A stretch of 44,351 bases of DNA from Aquincolibacterium sp964606385 (GTDB lineage: Bacteria; Omnitrophota; Omnitrophia; Omnitrophales; Aquincolibacteriaceae): the NCBI GenBank assembly GCA_964606385.1, contig CAZSFZ010000020.1, forward strand, positions 1 to 44,351. The letters run 5' to 3'. The translations under genes and the position numbers were made by a program. This document shows, in pieces, positions 17,801-22,713 of the stretch; within the stretch, counting starts at the first letter, position 1, and each line of letters starts with the position of its first letter. Under the pieces are notes generated by a model, which worked only from the letters and a program-made list of their open reading frames with translations, was not told the origin of the DNA and ran no database searches.

Positions 17801-18829
17801 CATAAAGAATGGGTCGGCTTTCTGATTTCCAGAACTCTGGGTCTCAACAAAAGGCGGAGTAGCGCTTCCATAGGCGGTCCCGCGCTCGATATTTCGATGG
17901 AAGGTGTTGTTCTCCACGATGGAAAAGCCACGGCTTGAAAGGCCCTGCGAATAGGTGTTCCAGTTGAATTCATAAATGGAGGAGAAGGTTGAGTCCGTAA
18001 AAATATTATGAGAGATCTGCGCCGAAGCGCCGCCTAAAGCGTTCACGCCGATGTTATTATGAACAAATGTGTTGTACCGGATCATAGTTGTATCTTTGGG
18101 AAGCTGAACGCCGAGATGATTATCCTTGATCAGATTCATTTCGATCAGCGTGTCAGCCCCGCTCCAGACAAAGATTCCATAGCCTCGATTATCCAGGATC
18201 CGGTTATGCCGCACCTGGACCTGATCGCCTTCGATACGGATCGCGCTCGAAGGGGCCCCCGCATAAGATCCGCTGCCCGAAACCGTCAGGTTTTCTATCC
18301 GGTTATTCCCGAGCGCACGAATGACATGCTGTTGCGATTGATAATCTCCATGAATAATGGTTGTTTCCTGATCCTCCCCTTTTAAACCCACACCCGCCTT
18401 AAGAACAATATGAGCATGGTAGGTCCCGGCATGTATAAAGACCGTATCCCCTTTGGAAGATCCATCGATAACAGCCTGTATGGATTCCCCCGCATAAACA
18501 TGGCGGATCACGGCTCCGGTCTCCGCCGATTCGGTTCTCAAATTGCCAGTGGCGTCGCGGGTCGTGCCAGGATCCTCAGAGGAAAGCGCGTCCTGCGTCT
18601 TTGAAAGCGGTGAGTTGGCCCCCAACAGAAAATCAATAGTCGTATTAGTCACAGGGGCCGGAGAGGTCTTCCCCGGAACATCCTGATACGCATCGCTTGT
18701 GGGCTGCACAGGAACCACCTGATAATTTTCATAAGGTGCCCCCTCCGCCCACCCGGCTTGACTCCATAAGAAGGTGGTTGCCGTAAACAAAGCAACGCTT
18801 TTAAAAAATAGCGGACGCGTTCTTTTCAT
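5894..18829 (-). CDS. Giant secreted multidomain protein (beta-helix, YD/RHS-like repeats, glucoamylase-like toroid, C39-like and hydrolase-like domains)
   Basis: 4311 residues in one uninterrupted frame. Signal peptide 1-28 (cut after G-W-A). About 112-355: right-handed parallel beta-helix of the NosD/DUF1565 kind. About 420-650: Ig-like strands. About 670-1140: YD/RHS-like repeats (N-P-D-G-T-V-A-Y type). About 1160-1630: helical alpha/alpha toroid resembling glucoamylase-like PF10091 domains. About 1760-1870 and 2195-2305: jelly-roll, carbohydrate-binding-like domains. About 1920-2710: more YD-like repeats. About 2975-3130: coiled coil, then a short DUF4214-like segment (L-F-R-K-I-L-G-R-D). 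About 3250-3395: C39-peptidase-like domain with a conserved-looking H3348 but no evident catalytic Cys. About 3413-3480: transmembrane helices, then a Gly-rich hydrophobic region. About 4135-4240: alpha/beta-hydrolase-like part with candidate nucleophile S4146 (A-H-S-G-D-F) and H4236 (G-A-G-H-S-D-F). No canonical RHS core motif was found. Role unknown: polymorphic-toxin-like or giant surface glycan-processing protein. Domain boundaries are approximate. Confidence 0.85.
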   Translation of the reverse strand: MKRTRPLFFKSVALFTATTFLWSQAGWAEGAPYENYQVVPVQPTSDAYQDVPGKTSPAPVTNTTIDFLLGANSPLSKTQDALSSEDPGTTRDATGNLRTESAETGAVIRHVYAGESIQAVIDGSSKGDTVFIHAGTYHAHIVLKAGVGLKGEDQETTIIHGDYQSQQHVIRALGNNRIENLTVSGSGSYAGAPSSAIRIEGDQVQVRHNRILDNRGYGIFVWSGADTLIEMNLIKDNHLGVQLPKDTTMIRYNTFVHNNIGVNALGGASAQISHNIFTDSTFSSIYEFNWNTYSQGLSSRGFSIVENNTFHRNIERGTAYGSATPPFVETQSSGNQKADPFFMDFASGDYRVQESSSSYGRGACLPPALVSALDRASTIPAKHTIRPISGGQTNIGYQVLYDEGSVEEFYNDGRQVLDQEPPQIVIFSSPYTNNVNYVFHYLSDGVRKTKSMVLAQGENPFTITEEDIFGNQRVLSLSVRLDQEPPSGFIAIAQGARETDSRTVVVSLEVQDDSPLQVRFSTDGGVHWSGWGYYQKDKVLELPAGTGFKAVLCEIQDAAGNQASFSDDIYYSELPVPPVVSVTSSAATNQAAYDLIYTVDGESRQELWTLQPGENELLIHAANGTASTYYSHTVTFSGSDSLLPDMPDIPVLPSDLISLTAQNGLVMKYSGDTLMTIGQPGVYELFMPELDPANDLVGGLLVFENGDRLLYQNGKPVYLLKTNGEKIAYNPDGTVAYIFDSSSRKTRFAYQKTTDGQVLSILSFEPGITTRYDSHAQPVWIKKDDGTQIYYQNGLLTGYSNAAGDYFRYEVTTNRDGSDLTGYSSRIAVVRPAGYASEIPYADFLSQISNFPSVFQTLQNDILETINYDPDGKITQVLSGKGEVLVLNAGLPVSLTDSAQQTTTFQSQISEDGDLLSVSWNSGSHIEQVFDQSGRLAGIRMSDGTLFEVTESELNSIRLANGDVLTELAWNGTVLTGFRRTQSDGDVEVYQNSKIVERIGAGGVRTVFIDYQNGQEPENLITEDGLTYRVIRYPNSSGLTERLTELVKIDLPNGDRIEFDQGKPVRYIQNKLVKVEPYEVPALMPGKYFVPEIELPTAKLRSLTVDQNGYIFSGEIYFNDGTQCLIENNEIVRQITANGQFVDFSGELPFQPPEPRMPPEPLTPAETAYRQALIEKQLDYFMGGKGIHAGTGLPLDNYIISNDQQSDYSQSTLVGFWAEILAAVARGDLQTSKMTQEQAFQKLDALVGTYQTVQQQVGYKGMVAFFSIVATQEPVLDEFGKPTGQTRTVYSYQNCFNQYGFGDALNLAVSFSSVIGGLQNLSNLTPALASYRDRIIFKANAILAAQEPGYAAFYDYSKKRFHGAYALNTQTHQWAFVKDYYIDRVFNEFRPGMAWLAAKYPQYQDGFSNLDVTLRRYVAGDGKVVELAAPFDGGAFQMFWPLIHVDETQYANFDTALRNFLYAQAEFASQHANPGLLSAGDNPGLGYEGKIGLPSAAEADDIKFSDIGSIYGTASAFGLAPHYTLQFLKNLETRFPKIMTTAGYVDAITMRPVTVQDPVTGQTITSERPVVSTQYFGVDQASFILSLLKTSQTYFRSYLNSNGILNRFDSLYQSFQLNLSTADPVLPTPPQFGQEITPLYNGSNPIPDGRSSGLVRQASFVPAIFDPDLGEGRVFNYHRSDGTFHHVEIEFGEGSDLRVMGLQEYLLSTRHTDMGRAILGGFELDIYNRANSQGTFYTPQHGYAVSGLMRDPLLDEVRHINFDFKEPNYSVGLWNMYNTSPLALDQYDFLSVPVRIGDNTPENIRLKFEFKGTGNIFLTEPLKHEWQYISIPVVKPLDGPVTMISTVIQSIDGKPIAGDLYVGPLSGFKVRTSNQLDWAMMLGKSFSEIRTLIQAGIVEQSSGGGLKESQEILENFVIDSTGKLVSGTRKLADGGTQYFEKGMLSKWVFRNGRTVLYEKGIASFVIDLARGKLETGRFYYDEDLKGTIRSFNIQDNDRRRIFGSDGALHALVQDGFTVELQNNEIVSIRTPNGTLTDLEFADDGGLLRAHAALNDGRVLDIDEYQGNSVDVGGGTRIYYHGTTITAVETAQNGRTDLVYSYDALGRVIGVDAVFMDAGQLRTQSLFEYILRPERMAERAQLISKTLNVITIPGSVVGEFSYPWLLSGETIESRRASTGYDSQAYFKFSYPTTSTASILGMVFNHKNAPFEISNYGFFSMNVMQDSSMSWNQDVRIYLKGMNYNVLYSYALNSLTSDYATLWVPLTGKSGQEGEITVELVKEAEGTGKPGRLYFKDVSYMSLKTFDEPVWEDQLGILASQIRNLKIESENLKSVGSSIARKEPVQYEALVPYLDTPTRLLHTDTATAQNQLLNFRRFDGTQVEVNGSQVSRVVLPNGIVNEYSPADNTPTATIHGPNTASTEISNVSYSYGALRQILQPDGRRYDLSYEYDADGKEITVFTDSLSGESRRFMDGKLLTSTDTSGLVTHYLYENGEMIGAEMTYRDRVLNSTRYAYEGEETQVTDERGTIWFYDSNGKLIKHLTREGFLYEYSDYYQPLAEGQILVPGDYKNALYVLTGLRSVSLKGYQDPDGAWVVFEGPQGSEAHLASGAQAVNLELDGEQRIRTGQIQFADGLILEIENYIPVRSRLANGQIYDYQVPEGTGYELLQDVDGTCQGFQITTGNFTHTYNLAGQLVRSETEYGETHVFSYQDVMGFTTGYTDTQTTQLAFNGIPFPKSCELTVSEGQKLKDSGKEIASHEGDGFLIAVYKEAANQWDIYSGTFASEADRTGLKYFLSSIKTGEYVTAAVSDPSFSAAGEELLTLFEGLGAVQIRQASSVNQKWIFYGNERLKKGEGFETVGVDSLSTERTTSSFQNIPLGTSPAFQGVFMFMGFPTEVFEAYGQFLKEYQPLRVEKDLQRVTVYDASDEIAFTQRMDGVSAFYEHGKVRETFDASGELLSVHEYRCAAGMCSSANDMQLQKITLVTARQDFTEESQKAAEQIEQAKFDALYKLAWQDEVARLQIKENVDAGVAQINSQISSLQSQRFKTEKKCQRFLFWKTCKEYTYEVPGVQTAINGLADQRAELIRTGEEQLANIPGTVAAKKLEIEQATAAKLAELDKQKQDFMLEILTQEMEPVITDLFRKILGRDASKQEFEYWINRFRVAERIDVLVLAGELQNSSERSARESQKTAIIQSVENFLRTYLANTPEAKAQQLQDLMLNSSETVNVSPEDVDTILAWLRSRDLHFGQSAFLSLREMLLSKGVDVSMEVIARETILIDILTGVIHKFSEGDLMISMFALDRTAAIHGKHFSTVQYTYDDLKSMYQSSCGTSPSCSLRMIAHIGEDHFVVLERVTDSEVTYRETGKGVFGESVTITKDQFLKVWAVHSNTGYLLASEEQVIASKKLSDEEAMKIRGAFWFIFFFVASLVLTAASMVVSIFSPTFGKFLGYAALVAGIVGIVAGLGGLIVQGLKSVFSAITSQGIFSTIKQGFLYIGKMLWNSVTYVGRFFQNGFVFLKECFSGGLNSIGSGLISMKDFLLQGSGDVIRDASGNIIGHAFTKGQVMARQLVAAGLMISVSKGLEGLGLNPQLSQLAGAFVGGGFLGIGNVTSGFIRSGLQMLAFQGVSQISNHIGLAPPISGALSVIASTGLTSFFSGNFSLKPFTEIVPQLTSQFTLGGLDLLGRSMGFNSQFAQLIGLPFASIAGNISNLLINPGAVFSPEGVFHFIRDAVLNRDTLGGVFSLAAGFVIDRLSLDESLWGSLSSRLIGGIFSDFLASPNRFSFVDSIIKSVDESVYHFFDPTSLTQLFDLVMEDGLAEGIDRYATMLFTRETLMEFTSAGQNLGQLIQNGIPAAEDIIYEGEPAKRVEMTQNGKTIGFVYLPKGTRLEIQMIYEKDANGNTRRLIAWDTDNEGRITGATVTERMPNGESRTDALDPNGRIKEISFKDWQGEVYGRLSFNAQGAIEFTNYRLGISNYLAADGRFNFDFTAAPDLQDLNQLLYDFNTNLTPGQIAQLSGMTFGNGFWNSHQSADSISTIMDAFMHDLSDDQGRNGTPGVVLFDESGNLARDRHGNILTTGSLPLTLYEETGLVGNVFRWMADTFFGCNFMRDELDRELTRYYELIELNRERFQLPANLPFVHFAHSGDFQPMIEVLEDAQNPYRSQIKTLVVYEGPYVGDGIINDPYLETLIRVRGVKPGFDVPFIEHRDFQITDSNGNVVPILNQYNIEVIGAGHSDFSYRPEFAYANEEEREIARKTSLFMRDLSLKASNNNPELLRDFLSSATTGISIKNGVIEVNPADYISPFGDRN

Positions 18830-19071
18830 ACTTCTTGATGGATCACAGAACCATGGTTGGATGTTTTTGAAATAAATCTCAAATCACAGATCTGAAGCGA
18901 ATCGGTCACAACATCCCGGACAACAGCGGGAATGGTGCGCCGTTCATATTCGGCCCTCTGCCAGAGAAGCCTGTAGTGCTCCGGCGAAAGGGTGAAAGTG
19001 ATCTGGATCCAGGTGCCTGCGTCGGCGGGAACTTCGGTCAGGGGTTCTGCTCTTTTGATCGTTTGGATCAT
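18826..19071 (-). CDS. Ribbon-helix-helix (CopG/Arc-like) protein preceding the giant gene
   Basis: 81 residues from the ATG at 19071, which has an AAGGAGG Shine-Dalgarno 6-7 nt upstream; a TTG at 19086 is a weaker alternative. Residues about 24-60 fit a ribbon-helix-helix: a strand W-I-Q-I-T-F-T-L-S, helix P-E-H-Y-R-L-L-W-Q-R-A-E-Y-E, and helix I-P-A-V-V-R-D-V-V-T-D-S-L. Such proteins are dimeric DNA-binding repressors. The stop overlaps the ATG of the giant gene by 4 nt (ATGA), so translation is coupled. The obvious inference is that it autoregulates this operon; see the inverted repeat at 19190-19206. Confidence 0.7.
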   Translation of the reverse strand: MIQTIKRAEPLTEVPADAGTWIQITFTLSPEHYRLLWQRAEYERRTIPAVVRDVVTDSLQICDLRFISKTSNHGSVIHQEV

Positions 19072-19189
19072 GGCGTCCTCCTTCAAAACTATTTTTTAAT
19101 TGAGCCATGACAAACATAACGCTCCCGAAAATGAAAGGAAACCGAAAGGAACGGGAATTTTTCCGGAAGGATATTTATAGCGTACTAAT

Positions 19190-19206
19190 ATCTATTTATA
19201 ATAGAT
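19190..19206. promoter_or_regulatory. Perfect inverted repeat upstream of the ribbon-helix-helix gene
   Basis: ATCTATT-TAT-AATAGAT, two perfect 7 bp arms around 3 nt, lies about 115 nt upstream of the RHH start within the 167 nt gap 19087-19253. The region is AT-rich and contains TATTAT/TATAAA-like -10 candidates on the minus strand. It is a plausible operator for the RHH protein. Confidence 0.45.
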
Positions 19207-19253
19207 TCTTAGCATAAAGGCCTTACTGGGCCGGTCAATCAACGAGGGGGCGA

Positions 19254-19463
19254 TTAGAGGAAGTTAAAAAGGTGGAACCGGATCGGAACGGGAACGGGCT
19301 GGGTTTCCAGGATATTCATGATCTCACCGATGTAGGCCTGGATATGCGGCGGCGGGTTCCCGTCAAAAAGAAGGAAGATATTAAGGAGAAAACGGCGGAC
19401 TTCACTCGCGAGCTTTTTATCCCGTATTTTTTCCAACCGGAACTCCAACTCCTCAGATGACAT
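19254..19463 (-). CDS. Small protein of unknown function
   Basis: 69 residues. A usable Shine-Dalgarno (AAGGGAGAACGGGCG before ATG at 19463) supports translation. Sequence is helical, starting M-S-S-E-E-L-E-F-R-L-E-K-I and ending hydrophobic. No family recognised. A similar-length frame on the other strand at 19272-19460 lacks a Shine-Dalgarno and is taken as a shadow. Lies 167 nt upstream of the RHH gene on the same strand. Confidence 0.5.
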   Translation of the reverse strand: MSSEELEFRLEKIRDKKLASEVRRFLLNIFLLFDGNPPPHIQAYIGEIMNILETQPVPVPIRFHLFNFL

Positions 19464-19536
19464 CGCCCGTTCTCCCTTTTTCTACTAGAAACGTAACACT
19501 TAATTTTACATATGACAAGTCATTCGCAAATTCAAT

Positions 19537-19561
19537 ATAGCATTAGATAGCATTAGATAGC
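19537..19561. repeat. Short tandem repeat, 10 bp unit
   Basis: The unit ATAGCATTAG occurs twice in a row (19537-19546, 19547-19556) followed by a partial third copy (ATAGC). It lies in the non-coding stretch upstream of the FadL-type gene. A slipped-strand expansion or protein-binding repeat are both possible. Confidence 0.6.
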
Positions 19562-19563
19562 CT

Positions 19564-19638
19564 ATGGTACGCCAAGATATAAATACGGCTGAAGAAAATC
19601 CCCCCTGCGTTCGATAATTCGAGAAGCCGTAATACCAT
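19564..19638 (+). promoter_or_regulatory. Candidate structured RNA leader upstream of the FadL-type gene
   Basis: Nested complementary segments could fold into one long hairpin: outer stem ATGGTA (19564-19569) with TACCAT (19633-19638), inner stem TACGGCT (19584-19590) with AGCCGTA (19625-19631), and an apical TCGA-TAAT-TCGA (19611-19622). The 3' sides of the two lower stems are separated by a single nucleotide, while the 5' side has a 14 nt bulge. No known riboswitch class was recognised. The orientation is inferred from the gene that starts at 19720. Confidence 0.35.
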
Positions 19639-19641
19639 GCC

Positions 19642-19684
19642 TTATCGATACATACATTAAAAACAAGGGATCGTTATCGATAAC
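19642..19684. promoter_or_regulatory. Pair of TTATCGATA sites upstream of the FadL-type gene
   Basis: TTATCGATA at 19642-19650 recurs at 19674-19682 inside the 12 bp palindrome GTTATCGATAAC (19673-19684). The copies are 32 bp apart, close to three helical turns, as expected for cooperative operator sites. A CGCGCG-CCA-CGCGCG inverted repeat (19686-19700) follows directly. Confidence 0.4.
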
Positions 19685-19719
19685 TCGCGCGCCACGCGCG
19701 TTACAACGGAGCTCAGTTC

Positions 19720-21108
19720 ATGAAGAAAAATATCGTTGCGACCGGAATCCTCCTTGCGCTTATTGCCATAACTCCCGCCCCCGCCTTCGCGGTCGGTTCG
19801 GGCGGCTTCGAGAACGCCTCCTTCAGTGCCAAGCAGTTGGGATTGGGCGCCGCGACCACGGCTACCCCGGATGAGCCGGCGGCGATCTCTTACAACCCGG
19901 CCGGTATCGCCGACCTCCCGGGCGTTCAGGTCCAGGGAAACGCGAATTTTATCAGCCTGATGACGTTCAAGCACAATGACGCCACGGGGAGCACGCGCAG
20001 CTCCGGCACGCTGAATCTTGTCCCGACCGGGTATATCACGATCAACCCCGGCAAGATCTTCTGCGACAAACTAGGCCTCGGCGTCGGCTTTGACTCGCCG
20101 TTCGGTCTCATGGACAAATACAAATCCAGCGATCCGGCCACCCACTACACCGGCTGGAACAATTATCTCAAGATGTACACGATCAAACCCACGATCGCCT
20201 ACAAGGTCACGAAATGGCTCAATGTCGGCGGCGGCCCCATGTGGTACCGGGTGGATGATTTCGGCGGGATCCAGGGCTATCCGAACTCACTTGTCGGAGG
20301 TCCCGGCACTCCCGACGGACAGGTCCGACTTAATACTTCGGGAAATCATTGGGGATGGCAAATGGGCGTACTGGCCAAACTGACGGAAAAACATCGCCTG
20401 GGCTATTATTTCAGGAGCCCCGTGGTCGTCAAGACGAGCGGTCTTGGGAAAGTGGAAAATTCCGCTTATTACGGCGGGAACGGCGCGTTTGAAACCGGCG
20501 TTCACACCAAACTCGCCCTTCCGATGAACATGACCTGGGCCTATGCCTACCAGCCGACCAAGAAAACACATTATGAAGCGGACTTCACCTGGTCCCATTG
20601 GCGAACCCATAAGCGCATTTATTGGGTCACCGATCCTTCGGGAAGCGCTCTCGATGACGCCATCTTGAATAATATCCGCATGGCGGATAAAGACTGGCGC
20701 GACAGCTTCGGCATCCAACTCGGCGTCAGTCATAAGCTGACCAAAAAACTCACGCTCCGGGGCGGAAGCTGGTTCTACTGGACGCCGATCCCGCAATATC
20801 ATTTCACGCCCGCGGTCGCGGACGCGAACCACCTTGCCGTGAGCATCGGGGCGGGTTATGACATCAATAAATACCTCACCGCCGACCTGTGTTATTACAA
20901 CTCATTCTATTTCCGGCGGCGCATCAATAACGACATCGGCGAAAGCCCGCTGCTCGTGAATTCCTCCGTCGACGGGACCTACACCGGGTATTCCCAAGCT
21001 TTCACGGTGAGTCTCACGATGAAATGGGATGACATTTTCCCCCGGGCGTTCCCGAACAAGGGCGAGGATTCGGAACCTTCGATCGATATCAAGACTCCTG
21101 CCGCCTAG
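19720..21108 (+). CDS. OmpP1/FadL/TodX-family outer-membrane transporter
   Basis: 462 residues. Signal peptide about 1-24 (cut after P-A-F-A). The mature start G-S-G-G-F-E-N-A-S-F-S-A-K-Q-L-G-L-G-A-A and the following S-Y-N-P-A-G-I-A motif are the N-terminal hatch hallmarks of FadL-type porins. The rest is aromatic-rich beta strands with Gly turns, expected of a 14-strand barrel, ending in a charged tail rather than a terminal Phe. FadL proteins move long-chain fatty acids or other hydrophobic compounds across the outer membrane, which implies a didermic cell. Shine-Dalgarno GGAG lies about 8 nt before the ATG. A strong terminator follows at 21121-21157. Substrate is unknown. Confidence 0.85.
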   Translation: MKKNIVATGILLALIAITPAPAFAVGSGGFENASFSAKQLGLGAATTATPDEPAAISYNPAGIADLPGVQVQGNANFISLMTFKHNDATGSTRSSGTLNLVPTGYITINPGKIFCDKLGLGVGFDSPFGLMDKYKSSDPATHYTGWNNYLKMYTIKPTIAYKVTKWLNVGGGPMWYRVDDFGGIQGYPNSLVGGPGTPDGQVRLNTSGNHWGWQMGVLAKLTEKHRLGYYFRSPVVVKTSGLGKVENSAYYGGNGAFETGVHTKLALPMNMTWAYAYQPTKKTHYEADFTWSHWRTHKRIYWVTDPSGSALDDAILNNIRMADKDWRDSFGIQLGVSHKLTKKLTLRGGSWFYWTPIPQYHFTPAVADANHLAVSIGAGYDINKYLTADLCYYNSFYFRRRINNDIGESPLLVNSSVDGTYTGYSQAFTVSLTMKWDDIFPRAFPNKGEDSEPSIDIKTPAA

Positions 21109-21120
21109 GCGCTTTCAATA

Positions 21121-21157
21121 AAAAAAGCCGCGAGGGTTTTCCCCCGTGGCTTTTTTT
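21121..21157. terminator. Bidirectional rho-independent terminator
   Basis: An A-run, a GCC-GCG-A-GGG / CCC-C-CGT-GGC stem around TTTT, and a T-run lie between the converging FadL-type gene (stop 21108) and gpsA (stop 21174). The symmetric A and T tracts let it act on both strands. Confidence 0.85.
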
Positions 21158-21173
21158 GTGCCCGGATCTTTTG

Positions 21174-22223
21174 TTATTTTTTCTTTGAGGCCTTTTCCCG
21201 GAACGAGCTCAGGTCGAACGCCTTCCATTCCTCATAAGGCGTCCGGGAAAGAAGGGTTGCCACCACTTCGGCAGGGTCCTTGCCGTGGAAGAGCATGTTG
21301 TAGACTTCGGTCATGATGGGAAGCTGGAGGTTTTCACGCTCGCGAAGCTGATGAACGCTTAGCGCCGTATCCACCCCCTCGGCCACCATGGCCATTTCCC
21401 CGAGGATCTCCTTGATCTTGCGGCCTTTGCCGAGCTCCCGGCCCACATGGAGATTGCGGCCGTGCTTTGAAAAACAGGTGGTGATCAGGTCCCCGATCCC
21501 GGAAAGCCCGAAGAAAGTGTTGGGATTGGCGCCATGCTTCACCCCGAGGCGCACGATCTCATAAAGCCCCCGCGTGATCAGGCCGGATTTCGTATTATCC
21601 CCGAATTTGAGGCCGTCACAGACCCCGGCCGCGATCGCGATGACGTTCTTGAGCGCGCCGCCGAATTCCACGCCGACAAGGTCTTTCTGAACATAGATGC
21701 GGAATTGCGGGTCGCGGAAGTGTTCCTGGACATACGCGGCGTGCTTCGGATTCTCAGACGCGGCCACCGTCAGGGTCGGGATCTTACGCGCCACTTCTTC
21801 CGCGTGGGACGGGCCCGAGAGCACCACGACCGGAAGATTTTTCCCCAACACAGCCCGGATGATCTCGGAGGGCCGCAGGCAGGTCTTTTTCTCGATGCCT
21901 TTGGCCGTACTGACAAGGATCTTTCCTTTATAAGAAAGCTCTTTCAGCTGAAAGAGGACACTGCGGAGGTATTGCGAAGGGATCGCGAGCACCAGGACAT
22001 CGCCGAAATCGACCGCTTCTTTGAGGCTGGACGTGATCCGGAGGTCTTTGGGGAGTTTGACGCCCGGAAGGAACTTCACGTTCTCGCGTTCTTCCTTGAG
22101 GATCGCCACATAATCCGCGAACGCGGACCACATCATGACTTCATTTCCGCGGCGGAGATTCACAAGGGCAAGCGCCGTCCCCCATCCTCCGTCTCCCAAC
22201 ACCGTGACTCTGATACCTGGCAT
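21174..22223 (-). CDS. gpsA: Glycerol-3-phosphate dehydrogenase [NAD(P)+]
   Basis: 349 residues, normal for GpsA. N-terminal Rossmann motif V-T-V-L-G-D-G-G-W-G-T-A (residues 6-17), with Asp where many homologues have Ala. Other family blocks: S-T-A-K-G-I-E, L-S-G-P-S-H-A-E-E-V, A-L-K-N-V-I-A-I-A-A-G (catalytic Lys), and L-S-G-I-G-D-L-I-T-T-C. The enzyme makes sn-glycerol-3-phosphate from dihydroxyacetone phosphate for phospholipid synthesis. It is the last gene of the hrcA-grpE-dnaJ-thioesterase series, 58 nt after the thioesterase stop, and ends at the shared terminator. Confidence 0.95.
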   Translation of the reverse strand: MPGIRVTVLGDGGWGTALALVNLRRGNEVMMWSAFADYVAILKEERENVKFLPGVKLPKDLRITSSLKEAVDFGDVLVLAIPSQYLRSVLFQLKELSYKGKILVSTAKGIEKKTCLRPSEIIRAVLGKNLPVVVLSGPSHAEEVARKIPTLTVAASENPKHAAYVQEHFRDPQFRIYVQKDLVGVEFGGALKNVIAIAAGVCDGLKFGDNTKSGLITRGLYEIVRLGVKHGANPNTFFGLSGIGDLITTCFSKHGRNLHVGRELGKGRKIKEILGEMAMVAEGVDTALSVHQLRERENLQLPIMTEVYNMLFHGKDPAEVVATLLSRTPYEEWKAFDLSSFREKASKKK

Positions 22224-22281
22224 AGGACCCTTCCCTTTTATGAGGCTAATTTAACATCCTTCCGGATCGTGCGCGTCTTTT

Positions 22282-22713
22282 TTATTTGCAACGGCAGCGT
22301 TTCTTCAAAAGCGCGTGTTCCGTGACCACTTTCCGGATCTCCTCGGGCACACGGCAAGGCTTCATATTCTTATCCACGAAGACGTGAAGCGTATGCCCCG
22401 TCGCGACCGGGACCTGCGTTTTCGCCTTCATCACCTGGTATTCGAAACGGACTGTGCTGTTACCAAGCTCCGAAACAGCGGTGCGCACGATGATATCGTC
22501 GTCGTAAGTGGAAGGCGAGAGGTAATTCGCGTGAGCTTCCGCGACGGGAAGGAAAATACCTTTTTTCTCGCATTCCGTGTACGGAAAACCCAGCATGCGG
22601 AAATATTCGGTGCGCGCGGCCTCAAACCATTTAAGATAATTCGCGTAATAGGTAATCCCCATCCGGTCCGTATCCGCATAAATGACCCGGTAAGGGTAAT
22701 CATAACAGTTCAT
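22282..22713 (-). CDS. Hotdog-fold acyl-CoA thioesterase (YbgC/4HBT family)
   Basis: 143 residues. The N-terminus carries the YbgC-type active-site block Y-A-D-T-D-R-M-G-I-T-Y-Y-A-N-Y-L-K-W-F-E, including the catalytic Asp and the start of the hotdog helix. Such enzymes hydrolyse short acyl-CoAs and, in proteobacteria, sit with Tol-Pal genes; that neighbourhood is absent here. The ATG overlaps the dnaJ stop by 4 nt (22710-22713), so it is coupled to the chaperone operon. Confidence 0.85.
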   Translation of the reverse strand: MNCYDYPYRVIYADTDRMGITYYANYLKWFEAARTEYFRMLGFPYTECEKKGIFLPVAEAHANYLSPSTYDDDIIVRTAVSELGNSTVRFEYQVMKAKTQVPVATGHTLHVFVDKNMKPCRVPEEIRKVVTEHALLKKRCRCK

